A stretch of DNA of 64,000 nt from Maribacter antarcticus DSM 21422 (GTDB lineage: Bacteria; Bacteroidota; Bacteroidia; Flavobacteriales; Flavobacteriaceae). The notes under the pieces were generated by a model, which ran no database searches, had not been told where the DNA came from, and was given only the letters and a program-made list of their open reading frames with translations. The stretch covers positions 2,501 through 66,500 of the forward strand of contig NZ_JHZC01000017.1 in the NCBI RefSeq assembly GCF_000621125.1, read 5' to 3'. Below are positions 45,177-54,868 of the stretch, piece by piece (position 1 is the stretch's first letter; each line of letters begins with the position of its first letter). The position numbers and the translations under genes were made by a program.

Positions 45177-48100
45177 TTACTCTAAAGGATATAGTTTTAA
45201 AAGTTCATCTGGGGTGTAGAAGCCCTTTTTGTCTTTTGTGTCTTCTCGTATTTGTTTTACTTTATTTGGATTGATAACAGATGCCTTATTACCAAAAGCG
45301 TTTCTGACATACGTAAGTACTTGAGCTATTTCCTTGTCGTTAAGCAATCCTTTAAAAGCCATCATAGGCACCTGACCCTCGTATTGGTTCCCCATTACGA
45401 TCATTGGGCCATAGAGTCCGTTTAAGGTAAGCCTTATAAGGCGCTCCTCGCTACCCATTACCCAATCTTGACCTACTAATGTTGGAAATCCTGATGCTTG
45501 CAGTCCAGCGCCACTTTCTTGATGGCAGGTGACGCAATATCCTTCGCGTTCGTAAATCTTTTTTCCTTTGGCGAATATTTCTAAATCCTCACCTCTAAGA
45601 TGTGTTGCTAGTATTTCCTGCTTTTCCTTAGGAAGAAAACTGTTGGTTAGTCTGGTTTTTGCAAAGTTAAAAGAATCTGCTATCCACTCGTCTTTCGGAT
45701 GTTTTTCGGCAATGTCCAATATCTGTATTCCTTCCTCGGCATCCATCCAAGAAGCCGCGGTTATGGCTTCTAGCCGGACTCTTCCATGAGCATCTGCAGC
45801 GGCTGTTTTAAGTAGTTCCAACGAATTGGGAAGTTGATGCCCCATGTAGCGTAATACACGGACCGAAGCCGCCCTCACCCTATGGTCAGGAGATTGTAAG
45901 GTCTGTTGCAGTAATTCCGGAGCAACGTTGTTAAGTCCCCAAGAAACCCACAAAGCTTCCAAACGTTGGTGTTCAAAGTTGTTGTCGTCGGGATTCAAGT
46001 TTGCTACCCAAGTTTTTAATTTTGATACTACTTGTTCGGCGTCTCTTCCACGCAATTCTCTTTTTGTTCGGTACCGTGTTCTGTATTCTGGTAGTTTAAG
46101 GTTGTTCAAAAGCGAATCAATACTGGCATCAGCTATTTTAGCGGGAGTAACCAAAGGTCTAGATGGGTATGTGATTCTGTATATTCTTCCATGGGCGTGG
46201 TCACGTAGCGGATCTCGTGCGTTATGCTGCATGTGACCGATAAGGACATTGTGCCAGTCTACCACATAAAGTGAGCCGTCTGGTGCAAACTCTAAATCTA
46301 CAGGTCTAAAATTTTTATCATTACCATTAATTAAATCTTGACGGTGCTTGGTCTTGTAACCCGTGCCATCTTCTAGCACTTGATGTTGTTTTATCCCTAA
46401 GAATCCAATGGTGTTTCCAAGTAACATGTCTCCCTGTACATCGTCTGGAAAGTGGCTGCTTGATACAAATTCTAAACCTGATGTTGGCCGTACGCGGTGT
46501 TTCTCTTCAATTAAATTCGCTGTTAAAGGCGACGCTACGCCGTAAATGGATTTTAAGGTGCTTGGCATCATCCATTGCGTGGTAGGGCCAGAGGTGTGCA
46601 GAAAGAAATCCTGTCCCCATTCGTCAAAAGCAATTCCCCAAGGGTTTGGTATACTGACTTGTGCTACGCGTTCCAATTTTTTTCGTTGGGGAGCGTATCT
46701 GTAAAATCCGCCGTTGGTAGCCCTTACAGGACCATAGGATGTCTCTACGTTGGTATGCAAAAAGACGCCTTCCGCCATATATAATGCACCTGAGGGATCT
46801 GCACTAAAAGCTGAAATAGCATGGTGGGTATCATGGTCGTCAAAGCCACTTAATACAATTTCGATTTTATCGGCTTTGTCATCACCATCTGTATCGGTAA
46901 ATAGTTTAAGGTTCGTTCCTTGGCTTATATAAACCCCTTCAGGGGCAAACTCAAAACCGATGGGCAAATGAAGTTTTTCTGCAAATACCGTTTGTTTATC
47001 TGCTTTACCATCATTGTTAGTGTCTTCTAGGATTAGAAGTTTATCATTAGGCCTTGCGTCTCCTGGTTTGTAGTGCGGATAGGAGGTAAGTGTTGCTACC
47101 CACAGCCTGCCTTTATTGTCAAAAGAGAGTTGAGCAGGATTTGATAAATCCGGAAACTCGGTTTCAGAAGCGAAAAGTGCTACTTTATATCCCTTGGGTA
47201 CGGTTAAAGATTGAATAGCATCATCACCATAAAGATAGCCTTCTGGGTCATCTGAATCTCCTAGATTATAATTAGTTTCTACAGTTGGCAAGGCTATGGT
47301 TTTACTGTCTGCCAAGTTTACATCATAGGATTTTTGTTGTAGGGTCGCCCAAATGGCGGTATCCCGTATTGCAGTCATCTCCCTTGTTTTCTGAATTTCG
47401 TATGGGTAGTTGTCTGGACCAAAAGGAGCATATCTTCGCCCATTTGCATGCACGCCATTGGGGATTTTATAATCGTTGTGCCAAAAGAAATTTTTCTCGT
47501 TTACGGCTTCGTTTAGGGCGGTACGTCTATCTTCGATAGTCGCTTTTTTGTTTCCTGTCAACACATCGGCGATATAATTCGAAAATTTTTGATAACCCCT
47601 TTCGTTTAATTGGGAACCATCTATGGTAAGGTCATCCTTCTCATACCATTGTGCACTAGGGTTATAAACATCGATAAAAGGGACCTCATTATTTAGGGCT
47701 ATGGTCTTCATGGCCTCCGCATACAATTTTAAGTTTCTATTTTGGGACTCTCCGTTGGGAACATCATAATCACCTGAACGGTCTTCAAAGGCTATGGGCG
47801 AAATAAGTACTAATTCTGGGCTACTTTTTTCGTTGTACTGCTGACTTTTGGTATGCGTTATAAATGCTTGTAATTCGCTTTGAAAATTAGGTAAGCCTTC
47901 TTCTCCTTCAAAAGACTCGTTATAGCCAAAAAACGCGAGAATTATATCTGCATCCAAACGATTTAGCCACTCATCTGGATATTCAAATACCCCATCACTA
48001 CCTGTAGCTTTTGTCAATTCTGTTTGAAATTTTTCTGCGCCTGGAAAGGCCCAAGGTGTATTTCTGGAGGAGTGTGGCCTAAATCCAGGGGTATCGCCAC

Positions 48101-48335
48101 CGTCACACATATTTCTTATGGTTAGGGAGTCTTTAGGAAACTTTAAGTGCATTTCCGTTTCAAAATAGCCATAGTTCAACATTCGTGAGCCAAGATTATT
48201 CCCTATTAATGTGATAGAACTTTTAGGGGTTATTTCTACTAATGCGATTGTTTCTTTAGAACAAGATATTCCTAGTAAAATGATAAAAAGGAGTGCGGGG
48301 TGTGTATTGGAAAAATGATGTCTAAGTGATTGCAT
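45177..48335 (-). CDS. SGNH-like / PVC-type beta-propeller / HEAT / cytochrome c fusion lipoprotein
   Basis: 1052 residues from the ATG at 48335, which gives the lipoprotein signal FIILLGISC (Cys25); an upstream start at 48380 would bury it. Order: SGNH/GDSL-like domain (about 38-260), propeller of the membrane-bound dehydrogenase type (about 370-730, with GYKVALFASETEFPD and acidic loops EDTNNDGKADK and DTDGDDKADK), HEAT-like helices (about 760-900), and cytochrome c with Cys934-Val-Thr-Cys937-His938. The SGNH nucleophile block reads GNN (45-47) instead of GDS, and the last block has Gln242 where His is expected (DGSQ), while Asn139 and Asp239 remain. The hydrolase domain is thus probably inactive or binding-only. 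It lies downstream of the Gfo/DUF1080 pair on the same strand. Confidence 0.85.
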   Translation of the reverse strand: MQSLRHHFSNTHPALLFIILLGISCSKETIALVEITPKSSITLIGNNLGSRMLNYGYFETEMHLKFPKDSLTIRNMCDGGDTPGFRPHSSRNTPWAFPGAEKFQTELTKATGSDGVFEYPDEWLNRLDADIILAFFGYNESFEGEEGLPNFQSELQAFITHTKSQQYNEKSSPELVLISPIAFEDRSGDYDVPNGESQNRNLKLYAEAMKTIALNNEVPFIDVYNPSAQWYEKDDLTIDGSQLNERGYQKFSNYIADVLTGNKKATIEDRRTALNEAVNEKNFFWHNDYKIPNGVHANGRRYAPFGPDNYPYEIQKTREMTAIRDTAIWATLQQKSYDVNLADSKTIALPTVETNYNLGDSDDPEGYLYGDDAIQSLTVPKGYKVALFASETEFPDLSNPAQLSFDNKGRLWVATLTSYPHYKPGDARPNDKLLILEDTNNDGKADKQTVFAEKLHLPIGFEFAPEGVYISQGTNLKLFTDTDGDDKADKIEIVLSGFDDHDTHHAISAFSADPSGALYMAEGVFLHTNVETSYGPVRATNGGFYRYAPQRKKLERVAQVSIPNPWGIAFDEWGQDFFLHTSGPTTQWMMPSTLKSIYGVASPLTANLIEEKHRVRPTSGLEFVSSSHFPDDVQGDMLLGNTIGFLGIKQHQVLEDGTGYKTKHRQDLINGNDKNFRPVDLEFAPDGSLYVVDWHNVLIGHMQHNARDPLRDHAHGRIYRITYPSRPLVTPAKIADASIDSLLNNLKLPEYRTRYRTKRELRGRDAEQVVSKLKTWVANLNPDDNNFEHQRLEALWVSWGLNNVAPELLQQTLQSPDHRVRAASVRVLRYMGHQLPNSLELLKTAAADAHGRVRLEAITAASWMDAEEGIQILDIAEKHPKDEWIADSFNFAKTRLTNSFLPKEKQEILATHLRGEDLEIFAKGKKIYEREGYCVTCHQESGAGLQASGFPTLVGQDWVMGSEERLIRLTLNGLYGPMIVMGNQYEGQVPMMAFKGLLNDKEIAQVLTYVRNAFGNKASVINPNKVKQIREDTKDKKGFYTPDELLKLYPLE

Positions 48336-48380
48336 AGTCGAGAAGCTATTTTGGTATTTAGTGCATTTAAATATACTCAT

Positions 48381-48405
48381 AAAAAAGCCACCTTAAAGGT
48401 GGCTT
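48381..48405 (-). terminator. Terminator after the Gfo/Idh/MocA gene
   Basis: Perfect 10-bp inverted repeat AAGCCACCTT/AAGGTGGCTT with six T on the minus strand. It separates the DUF1080-Gfo pair from the downstream SGNH/cytochrome gene, which therefore has its own promoter or depends on read-through. Confidence 0.8.
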
Positions 48406-48453
48406 AAATTCATACTTTTTGAGCAAGTAATTCTGTCGCCCTGGTTTAGTTGG

Positions 48454-49911
48454 TTAAAAATCTCTGTAATCTCCCTCTAGAAAGTTGTTGGCTTCTTCTT
48501 CTGCAAATTTTGCATTGCTACTGTCCCAGTTCAAGGTTTGGTTCGGGAAGCGGTTCGCGATTACGCCTAAAAGTATCGTCTCCGTTAATTTAGACGCATA
48601 AGAGAAGGGAGCGGTACACTCATCTGTGCCTAAGCAGGCATCCACAAATTGGTGATAGTGCTTTGGCCCTTCAGAATCATAATTACGTATGGGCTCCCCC
48701 ATGTTATTTTCTATACCTATTGCGGCAATTTCTTTGGAAATATCTACATATTCGCCATCTACTATTTTTGTTGGTAACTGCATGAAATGTGGTAATAACA
48801 AACGACCCTTGTCGCCAATGAACATAGCGCCTTGTTCTGGGAGTGTTCCCGGTCCACTAGCTTTTGTTTCTAAGGACATTTTTTCTTCAACAGATGCTTC
48901 CTTGCTCTCTGTGTTTGCACTTGTAATCTCTGACGCATTAGGTAGTTTTAGGTCCTCATGCATATCTGGTGCTCCTGGTCCATCGGACCAAATCCATTTT
49001 AGGCTTTCTGCCGTGTAAGGTGTACCGGGAAATTCGTAGGTAACGCGATTGTTTTCAGGAAACCCAAAACCGTTCGGTTCCCTGCATTCATTCGTTATGG
49101 TGCGGGGTACATCTAAGGCTAAGGCGTTGTATGGTGTGTCAAAAATATGAACGCCCATGTCACCTAAAGTTCCACAACCATAGTCTACCAATTTTCTCCA
49201 ATTCCCTGGATGGTATAACCCTTCTTTATAAGGTCGCTTTGCGGATGTTCCTAGCCATAAGTTCCAATCTAAAGTTTCAGGTACCATATCCTCTCCTGTA
49301 GGAATAGGTCCGTCATATCCCCAATTTTTTGGAGACCATGCTCTTACCGTATGTACCTTTCCAATAATACCGGATTGAATCAATAATGTAGCTAATTTAT
49401 AGTCGTAAAAAGAATGCACCTGAATACCCATTTGGGTAACCAGATTTTTTTCTTCGGCTAACTTTTTCATCGCCCTTGCCTCAGATACGTAGTGTGTTAG
49501 AGGCTTTTGGCAATAAACAGATTTATTCATCTCCATCGCCATCATAGAAACTGGGGCGTGGGTATGGTCTGGGGTAGATACGATTACAGCATCTATTCCA
49601 TCGCCCATTTCTTTGAGCATTACCCTATAATCGCTGAATATTTTCGCGTTAGGGTGCAGCTTTTTGGCTTCTGCCAGATTGTTGGCATCAACATCACAAA
49701 GGGCTACCACATCAACCTTCTTGTGCGAAGATATATCTTTAAGATCCGCTGCTCCCATATTGCCAACTCCAACATGGGCAGTTCTAAGCCGCGTTAATGG
49801 TGTAGCCTTGGTCGCTAGCTTTTCTTCTTTGCATGCCATTAAAAAGGAAGGCATTAACGCAGTTGTGGATGCTAATATGGCCGATTTTTTTAAAAATTCT
49901 CTTTTCTTCAT
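48454..49911 (-). CDS. Gfo/Idh/MocA family oxidoreductase, exported
   Basis: 485 residues. The N-terminus MKKREFLKKSAILA followed by a hydrophobic stretch and SFLMAC is a Tat-like lipoprotein signal with Lys-Arg in place of Arg-Arg. The Rossmann loop reads AHVGVGNMGAADL, and YCQKPLTHYVSEAR carries the conserved Lys. It is longer than the family average because of an insert (~330-360) rich in Ser and Glu. It follows the DUF1080 gene by 10 nt. Likely role: periplasmic sugar oxidation feeding the co-transcribed hydrolase. Confidence 0.87.
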   Translation of the reverse strand: MKKREFLKKSAILASTTALMPSFLMACKEEKLATKATPLTRLRTAHVGVGNMGAADLKDISSHKKVDVVALCDVDANNLAEAKKLHPNAKIFSDYRVMLKEMGDGIDAVIVSTPDHTHAPVSMMAMEMNKSVYCQKPLTHYVSEARAMKKLAEEKNLVTQMGIQVHSFYDYKLATLLIQSGIIGKVHTVRAWSPKNWGYDGPIPTGEDMVPETLDWNLWLGTSAKRPYKEGLYHPGNWRKLVDYGCGTLGDMGVHIFDTPYNALALDVPRTITNECREPNGFGFPENNRVTYEFPGTPYTAESLKWIWSDGPGAPDMHEDLKLPNASEITSANTESKEASVEEKMSLETKASGPGTLPEQGAMFIGDKGRLLLPHFMQLPTKIVDGEYVDISKEIAAIGIENNMGEPIRNYDSEGPKHYHQFVDACLGTDECTAPFSYASKLTETILLGVIANRFPNQTLNWDSSNAKFAEEEANNFLEGDYRDF

Positions 49912-49921
49912 AAAATCGTTA

Positions 49922-50719
49922 TTATAATTTTTTAATTTTTATATTCCGGAACCAGATAGGACTAGAGTGATCTTGAAAACCTATGTATCCTTTTTTAAAG
50001 GTTCCATAATCTTCACTATTTTTCCACTTGTCAGAGTGCTTTTTTTCTTCCCAAGCCTCATCCCAAGGCACAAAAGATACTACCATTTCCCCATTAAGCC
50101 AATGCTCTACCTTTTCTGAAGTAAATACTATTTTAGAAGAATTCCATTCTCCTACAGGATGAAGCACTTTCTTGGACGTGTCTGCTGGGTGCATTGCATA
50201 ATCAGATGCTGTTTGTTGTAAAGGTTTTAGCTCTTCGGGTTTGTCGGTGTACCCAAGGCTTAAATTGTATTCGGTAAGATCATGCATTGCAGCATAGTTC
50301 TCATCATCGATAAGTTGATATTCTGGAGAAACTTCTGGGATGCTTTTGTAGCCCTCTTTAATATGATAGAAGATGCCACTGTTTCCTCCTTTGGGTAATT
50401 TCCATTCTACATAAAATTCAAAATTATCAAACTCCTCTGCACCGTAAATGATGTCCTTACCACCATTATAATCTTGTTCTAGGCCTAGTTCGGTATCAAA
50501 GGTAAGCTCCTTGTTTTTGACTACCCATCCTGGAGGCAGTGCCTCTCCGTTATAGGCTCGCCAGCCTTCCGTACTTGTGCCATCAAAAAGTACAGTCCAT
50601 TCTGCTTCGGGTGTTGCAGTTTCTTGTTGTTCGGTGTTTTCTGTTTTTTTGTCGGTCTTGCAAGAAGCTAAAAGGATAGCCATTATTATTAAGGTACTTA
50701 AGTTTCTCATATGTTGCAT
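49922..50719 (-). CDS. DUF1080 (3-keto-disaccharide hydrolase fold) lipoprotein
   Basis: 265 residues; lipobox ends at Cys20 (ILLASC). An internal ATG at 50710 would give a signal three residues shorter. After a Thr/Glu-rich linker, residues about 42-265 form one DUF1080 domain: WTVLFDGTSTEGWRAYNG, FYVEWKLPKGGNSGIFYH and YIGFQDHSSPIWFRNIKI are the family blocks. It has the normal single-domain length, unlike the fused version at 382-2271. It heads a two-gene unit with the Gfo/Idh/MocA gene. Expected role: hydrolysis of a 3-keto-glycoside. Confidence 0.9.
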   Translation of the reverse strand: MQHMRNLSTLIIMAILLASCKTDKKTENTEQQETATPEAEWTVLFDGTSTEGWRAYNGEALPPGWVVKNKELTFDTELGLEQDYNGGKDIIYGAEEFDNFEFYVEWKLPKGGNSGIFYHIKEGYKSIPEVSPEYQLIDDENYAAMHDLTEYNLSLGYTDKPEELKPLQQTASDYAMHPADTSKKVLHPVGEWNSSKIVFTSEKVEHWLNGEMVVSFVPWDEAWEEKKHSDKWKNSEDYGTFKKGYIGFQDHSSPIWFRNIKIKKL

Positions 50720-50741
50720 ATATTAATCCCTGAATTTACAG

Positions 50742-50784
50742 AAAAAAAATGGCGTTAAGCTTTTTTTTTCGCTTAACGCCATTT
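50742..50784 (-). terminator. Terminator after purA
   Basis: AAATGGCGTTAAGC/GCTTAACGCCATTT, a perfect 14-bp stem with a ~10-nt A-rich loop on the minus strand and eight T after it. Confidence 0.88.
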
Positions 50785-50807
50785 GCCTCCTGACCGAGGA
50801 AATAAAA

Positions 50808-52079
50808 TTACCTGTGTATGGTCTGGGTTCTATCTGGACCTACGGATACAATTTTAATAGGTACCTCCAATTCTTTTTCTAGGAAGCTAATGTATTTGTT
50901 GAGCGCAGCAGGTAATTGGTCTACTTTGGTCATTTTTGTTAAATCTTCTTCCCATCCATCCATTTCGGTGTAAATCGGCGTTACATTTTCCACTTCTATA
51001 TTAAACGGGAGGTGATCGATTTTATCACCTTTATAATTATATTCTGTACATACTTTTAATTTTTTGAAGCCGCTAAGTACATCACCCTTCATCATCATCA
51101 ACTCTGTAACCCCGTTAATACGGACGGCATATTTTAAAGCTACCAAATCTAACCAGCCACAGCGTCTTGATCTCCCTGTGGTAGCACCAAATTCATTGCC
51201 TACGCGTCCCATGGTTTCGCCCTCCTCATCAAAAAGTTCTGTTGGAAAAGGACCACTTCCTACTCTAGTAGTATAGGCTTTAAAAATACCTTTCACATCG
51301 CCAATTTGGTTTGGTGCAACTCCGAGTCCAGTACAGGCGCCCGCAGCGGTCGTATTGGATGAGGTTACAAAAGGATACGTTCCGAAATCTATATCTAATA
51401 GGGACCCCTGTGCACCTTCGGCTAATATTTTTTTGCCAGATTTTTGTGCTTGGTATAAGTATTCTTCGCTATCTATAAAAGTGAGCTCTTTGAGCTCTTC
51501 AATAGCTTTGAAAAAGTCTGATTCTAACTCTGCTAAGTCATATTGTATGTCAACATCATAGAAGCCGATCATGGCTTCATGTTTATTAGCCAAAGACCTG
51601 TATTTTTCTTTCCAATTGTTAAGTTCTAAATCGCCCACACGCATCCCGTTTCTTCCGGTTTTGTCCATGTAGGTTGGGCCAATTCCTTTGAGTGTAGAGC
51701 CAATTTTAGCCTTTCCTTTTGATGCTTCCGAAGCGGCATCCAAAAGGCGGTGTGTAGGTAATATAAGATGTGCTTTTCTAGAAATTAGTAATTTGGCTTT
51801 GATGTCCAGATTAAATTTTAATAAAGCGTCCAGTTCTTTTTTGAAAATTACGGGGTCTATCACTACGCCATTTCCAACAACGTTAATTGCATTTTTGTGG
51901 AATATGCCTGAAGGGATAGTATGTAAGACATGTTTTATACCGTCGAATTCTAGGGTGTGTCCTGCGTTCGGACCCCCTTGAAAACGCGCTATGATATCAT
52001 AATTTTTCGTTAGTACGTCAACGATTTTTCCTTTTCCTTCGTCACCCCATTGTAGGCCCAACAATAAATCTACTGCCAT
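50808..52079 (-). CDS. purA: Adenylosuccinate synthetase
   Basis: 423 residues, standard length. It forms adenylosuccinate from IMP, aspartate and GTP in AMP synthesis. The GTP-binding start LLGLQWGDEGKGK, the IMP-site GPNAGH and the late TRVGSGPFPTE are present. It begins 15 nt after the fur-like gene and ends at a strong terminator. Confidence 0.97.
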   Translation of the reverse strand: MAVDLLLGLQWGDEGKGKIVDVLTKNYDIIARFQGGPNAGHTLEFDGIKHVLHTIPSGIFHKNAINVVGNGVVIDPVIFKKELDALLKFNLDIKAKLLISRKAHLILPTHRLLDAASEASKGKAKIGSTLKGIGPTYMDKTGRNGMRVGDLELNNWKEKYRSLANKHEAMIGFYDVDIQYDLAELESDFFKAIEELKELTFIDSEEYLYQAQKSGKKILAEGAQGSLLDIDFGTYPFVTSSNTTAAGACTGLGVAPNQIGDVKGIFKAYTTRVGSGPFPTELFDEEGETMGRVGNEFGATTGRSRRCGWLDLVALKYAVRINGVTELMMMKGDVLSGFKKLKVCTEYNYKGDKIDHLPFNIEVENVTPIYTEMDGWEEDLTKMTKVDQLPAALNKYISFLEKELEVPIKIVSVGPDRTQTIHR

Positions 52080-52094
52080 TGTAATTGTACTTGG

Positions 52095-52571
52095 TTAATT
52101 GTTTGTTTGTTCTGTTTTATCTGTATCATTTCCAGGCTGATTCTTTTTTCCGTAAAAATAGAGCGAGTGGGTATTGATTTTAATGTCGAATACTTCTTCT
52201 ATCGTTTTTTTTATAGTTTGAATACGAGGGTCACAAAATTCCATAACCTCCCCGGTATCTGTAAGTATTACATGATCATGCTGGCGGTCAAAATAGGATT
52301 TTTCGTATTGTGCTTGCGTTTTTCCGAATTGGTGTTTTCTCACCAGCTTACAGTCCAACAACAAATCTATAGTATTGTAAAGCGTTGCTCTGCTTACACG
52401 ATACTTTTTATTTTTCATGTTGATGTAGAGTGATTCGATATCAAAATGATCGTTGCTTTCATAAATTTCCTGAAGTATCGCATAACGCTCTGGTGTTTTT
52501 CGGTGCCCGTTACCCTCTAAAAAGCTGGTAAATACGTTTTTCACAATTTCCTGGTTCTTGTCCGAAGCCAT
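52095..52571 (-). CDS. Fur family transcriptional regulator
   Basis: 158 residues. A winged-helix DNA-binding domain (about 10-90, with [15 protein letters not shown] and [19 protein letters not shown]) precedes a dimerisation domain with the metal-site block RQHDHVIL. The usual CxxC structural zinc pair is missing; only one Cys of this region remains (EFCDPR). The subgroup (Fur, PerR or Zur) cannot be fixed. A promoter-like -7 element lies 19 nt upstream, and purA follows at 15 nt. Confidence 0.88.
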   Translation of the reverse strand: MASDKNQEIVKNVFTSFLEGNGHRKTPERYAILQEIYESNDHFDIESLYINMKNKKYRVSRATLYNTIDLLLDCKLVRKHQFGKTQAQYEKSYFDRQHDHVILTDTGEVMEFCDPRIQTIKKTIEEVFDIKINTHSLYFYGKKNQPGNDTDKTEQTNN

Positions 52572-52589
52572 AACTATTTTGTTAATTTA

Positions 52590-52597
52590 CAAATGTA
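52590..52597 (-). promoter_or_regulatory. -7 promoter element of the fur-purA unit
   Basis: TACATTTG on the minus strand matches TAnnTTTG exactly, 19 nt upstream of the fur-like ATG and past the end of the relA/spoT gene. A -33 TTG is not obvious. Confidence 0.45.
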
Positions 52598-52619
52598 CAG
52601 TTAAATTTTAATTCCTTTT

Positions 52620-54824
52620 CTAAAGTCTTGTGACTTTGTCTATCCCGTTAATTTGTTTTAGGTTTTCTATTACTTTCTTAAGGATAGCCTTGTTTTTTAC
52701 TACGACGGTTATTTTTCCCGAGAAGGTTCCACCATCTGTATTAAAATTCAAGTTTCTCATATCCACATGCATGTTACCCGAAATTACTTTAGTGATGTCA
52801 CTGATTAATCCAAGATTGTCTATGCCGGTTAATTGTATATCTACTCTAAATTCCTCTTGCGAAGAATCCACCCACTTAGCACTGATAATCCTGTAGGCGT
52901 AGTTGGATTGCAGTGAAATGGCATTGGGACAATTTTTCTTATGTAGCTTTATGCCTTCTGTTACGCTTATAAAACCAAAAACAGTATCACCTGGAATAGG
53001 ATTGCAACATTGTGATAGTTTATAGTCTAGTTTTTCCTCTTCCTTGCCAAATACTAGCGTGTCGTACTTAGAGGTGATTTCGTCTTTCCCTATATCTTCT
53101 GGAACTGGATTCTTGCGCATCCTATTCTTAAAGAAGCTAATGAACGCGTTGTTGTAGGAAGATGCGAAATCCTTGATCATTTGATTGTCAATAGACCCAA
53201 CACCCACTCTGTAAAACAAATCGAGACTCGTCTTTAGTTTAAAAAAGCTAACTAATTTATTGATGGAGTCTTCATTTACCGAAATTTTTTGTGATTTGAG
53301 TTTCCTTCTTAAAACCTCTTTACCATCTTCTGCAATCGATTTTTTCTCCTCTCGTAATACTGATTTTATTTTGGCTCGTGCTCTGGCCGTAGTGGCATAA
53401 TCTAACCAGTTTTGATTAGGTTTTGCTTGATTTGAGGTTATGATTTCAAGCTGATCACCGCTATTTAGTGTAGTATTCAATGGTACTAATTTCCCATTTA
53501 CTTTGGCCCCACGGGTTCGCATACCTACTTCTGTATGAATACTAAAGGCAAAGTCTAATGGAGTGGCACCCTTTGGTAAAGATTTTAGTTCTCCTTTTGG
53601 AGTGAATACAAAAATTTCCTTAGAGTATAAGTTTAATTTAAACTCTTCCACAAAATCGACCGCATTGGTATTTGCATTTTCCAAAGCTTCTTGTAGTTTG
53701 TTGAGCCAAACTTCTATACCCTGTTCTTTTTGGTTTCCGTGCTTATATTTGAAATGTGCGGCATACCCTTTTTCCGCTATCTCGTGCATACGTTCACTAC
53801 GTATTTGTACTTCTACCCATTTTCCTTTAGGTCCCATTACCGTAATATGCAAGGCTTCATAACCTGTAGATTTTGGAGATGAAATCCAATCGCGAAGGCG
53901 CACTGGATTAGGCGTAAAGTGATCCGTGACTATAGAATAGATTTTCCAAGCTAGAAATTTTTCGTTTTGCTTGTCCGATTTATAGATGATACGAAGGGCA
54001 AACTTATCATAGATTTCATCAAAGGAAACGTTTTGCGCTATCATTTTTTTGCGCATGGAAAAAATAGATTTCATCCTACCCTTAATCGTGTAATTTAATC
54101 CTTCCTTCTTTAAAGAAGTATCGATAATATCTGCAAAAGCATCTATATATTCTTGCTGTTCCTCCTTGCTATCCTCTACTTTACTTTTAATGGCCTCGTA
54201 CACCTCAGGTTCCGTATATTTTAAACTTAAATCTTCTAGCTCTGTCTTAATATTGTACAATCCAATTCTATGCGCGAGAGGCGCATATATATATAAGGTT
54301 TCGGAAGAAATTTTAACTTGCTTGTGCTCTGGCATGGAATCCATGGTAAGCATGTTGTGGTACCTGTCTGCTATTTTGATAATGATTACTCTTACATCAT
54401 CATTTAAGGTTAATAGCATTTTTCGAAAATTCTCCGCCTGTTGGGAGATGTTCATGTCTTTTTTTAAGTGTGAAATTTTGGTTAGTCCGTCTACGATTCG
54501 CGCTACGGTTTCCCCGAACATTCGGTCAATATCGTCTAGTGTGTATGTTGTGTCCTCTACCACATCATGAAGCAAGGCGGCCGCAATAGATACTGCATCC
54601 AGTCCAATTTCAGAGGCAACTATTTTTGCTACTGCAACAGGGTGGAAGATATAGGCTTCTCCAGATTTTCTTCGCTGATCTTTATGTGCGTCTACTGCAA
54701 TCTCAAAAGCACTACGAATTAGTTGTTTGTCATCATCCGTTAAAGTCTGATAACTAATACGCAGTAGTTCCTTATACTGCCTGGCAATATTTTTATTCTC
54801 TTTTTCTAAATCGGCTTCCGTCAT
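52620..54824 (-). CDS. Bifunctional (p)ppGpp synthetase/hydrolase RelA/SpoT
   Basis: 734 residues with the full long-RSH order: HD hydrolase domain with His-Asp and Glu-Asp in LLHDVVEDT, synthetase domain with DKFALRIIYKSD and EALHITVMGPKG, TGS domain (about 400-460, VFTPKGELKSLPKGATPLDFA), Cys-containing zinc-finger/CC region (LSQCCNPIPGD) and a C-terminal ACT domain. The intact hydrolase motif indicates that both making and breaking of the alarmone are retained. Bacteroidota usually carry one such enzyme. Confidence 0.94.
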   Translation of the reverse strand: MTEADLEKENKNIARQYKELLRISYQTLTDDDKQLIRSAFEIAVDAHKDQRRKSGEAYIFHPVAVAKIVASEIGLDAVSIAAALLHDVVEDTTYTLDDIDRMFGETVARIVDGLTKISHLKKDMNISQQAENFRKMLLTLNDDVRVIIIKIADRYHNMLTMDSMPEHKQVKISSETLYIYAPLAHRIGLYNIKTELEDLSLKYTEPEVYEAIKSKVEDSKEEQQEYIDAFADIIDTSLKKEGLNYTIKGRMKSIFSMRKKMIAQNVSFDEIYDKFALRIIYKSDKQNEKFLAWKIYSIVTDHFTPNPVRLRDWISSPKSTGYEALHITVMGPKGKWVEVQIRSERMHEIAEKGYAAHFKYKHGNQKEQGIEVWLNKLQEALENANTNAVDFVEEFKLNLYSKEIFVFTPKGELKSLPKGATPLDFAFSIHTEVGMRTRGAKVNGKLVPLNTTLNSGDQLEIITSNQAKPNQNWLDYATTARARAKIKSVLREEKKSIAEDGKEVLRRKLKSQKISVNEDSINKLVSFFKLKTSLDLFYRVGVGSIDNQMIKDFASSYNNAFISFFKNRMRKNPVPEDIGKDEITSKYDTLVFGKEEEKLDYKLSQCCNPIPGDTVFGFISVTEGIKLHKKNCPNAISLQSNYAYRIISAKWVDSSQEEFRVDIQLTGIDNLGLISDITKVISGNMHVDMRNLNFNTDGGTFSGKITVVVKNKAILKKVIENLKQINGIDKVTRL

Positions 54825-54868
54825 ACTAGTTTAAATTTACTATAATCCTAGCCGATAGACAACAAAAA

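Noticed and set aside
54166..54570. A 134-codon antisense frame in the RelA/SpoT gene
   Set aside because: It lies opposite the conserved HD domain and is rich in Ser/Leu/Ile from the antisense reading.
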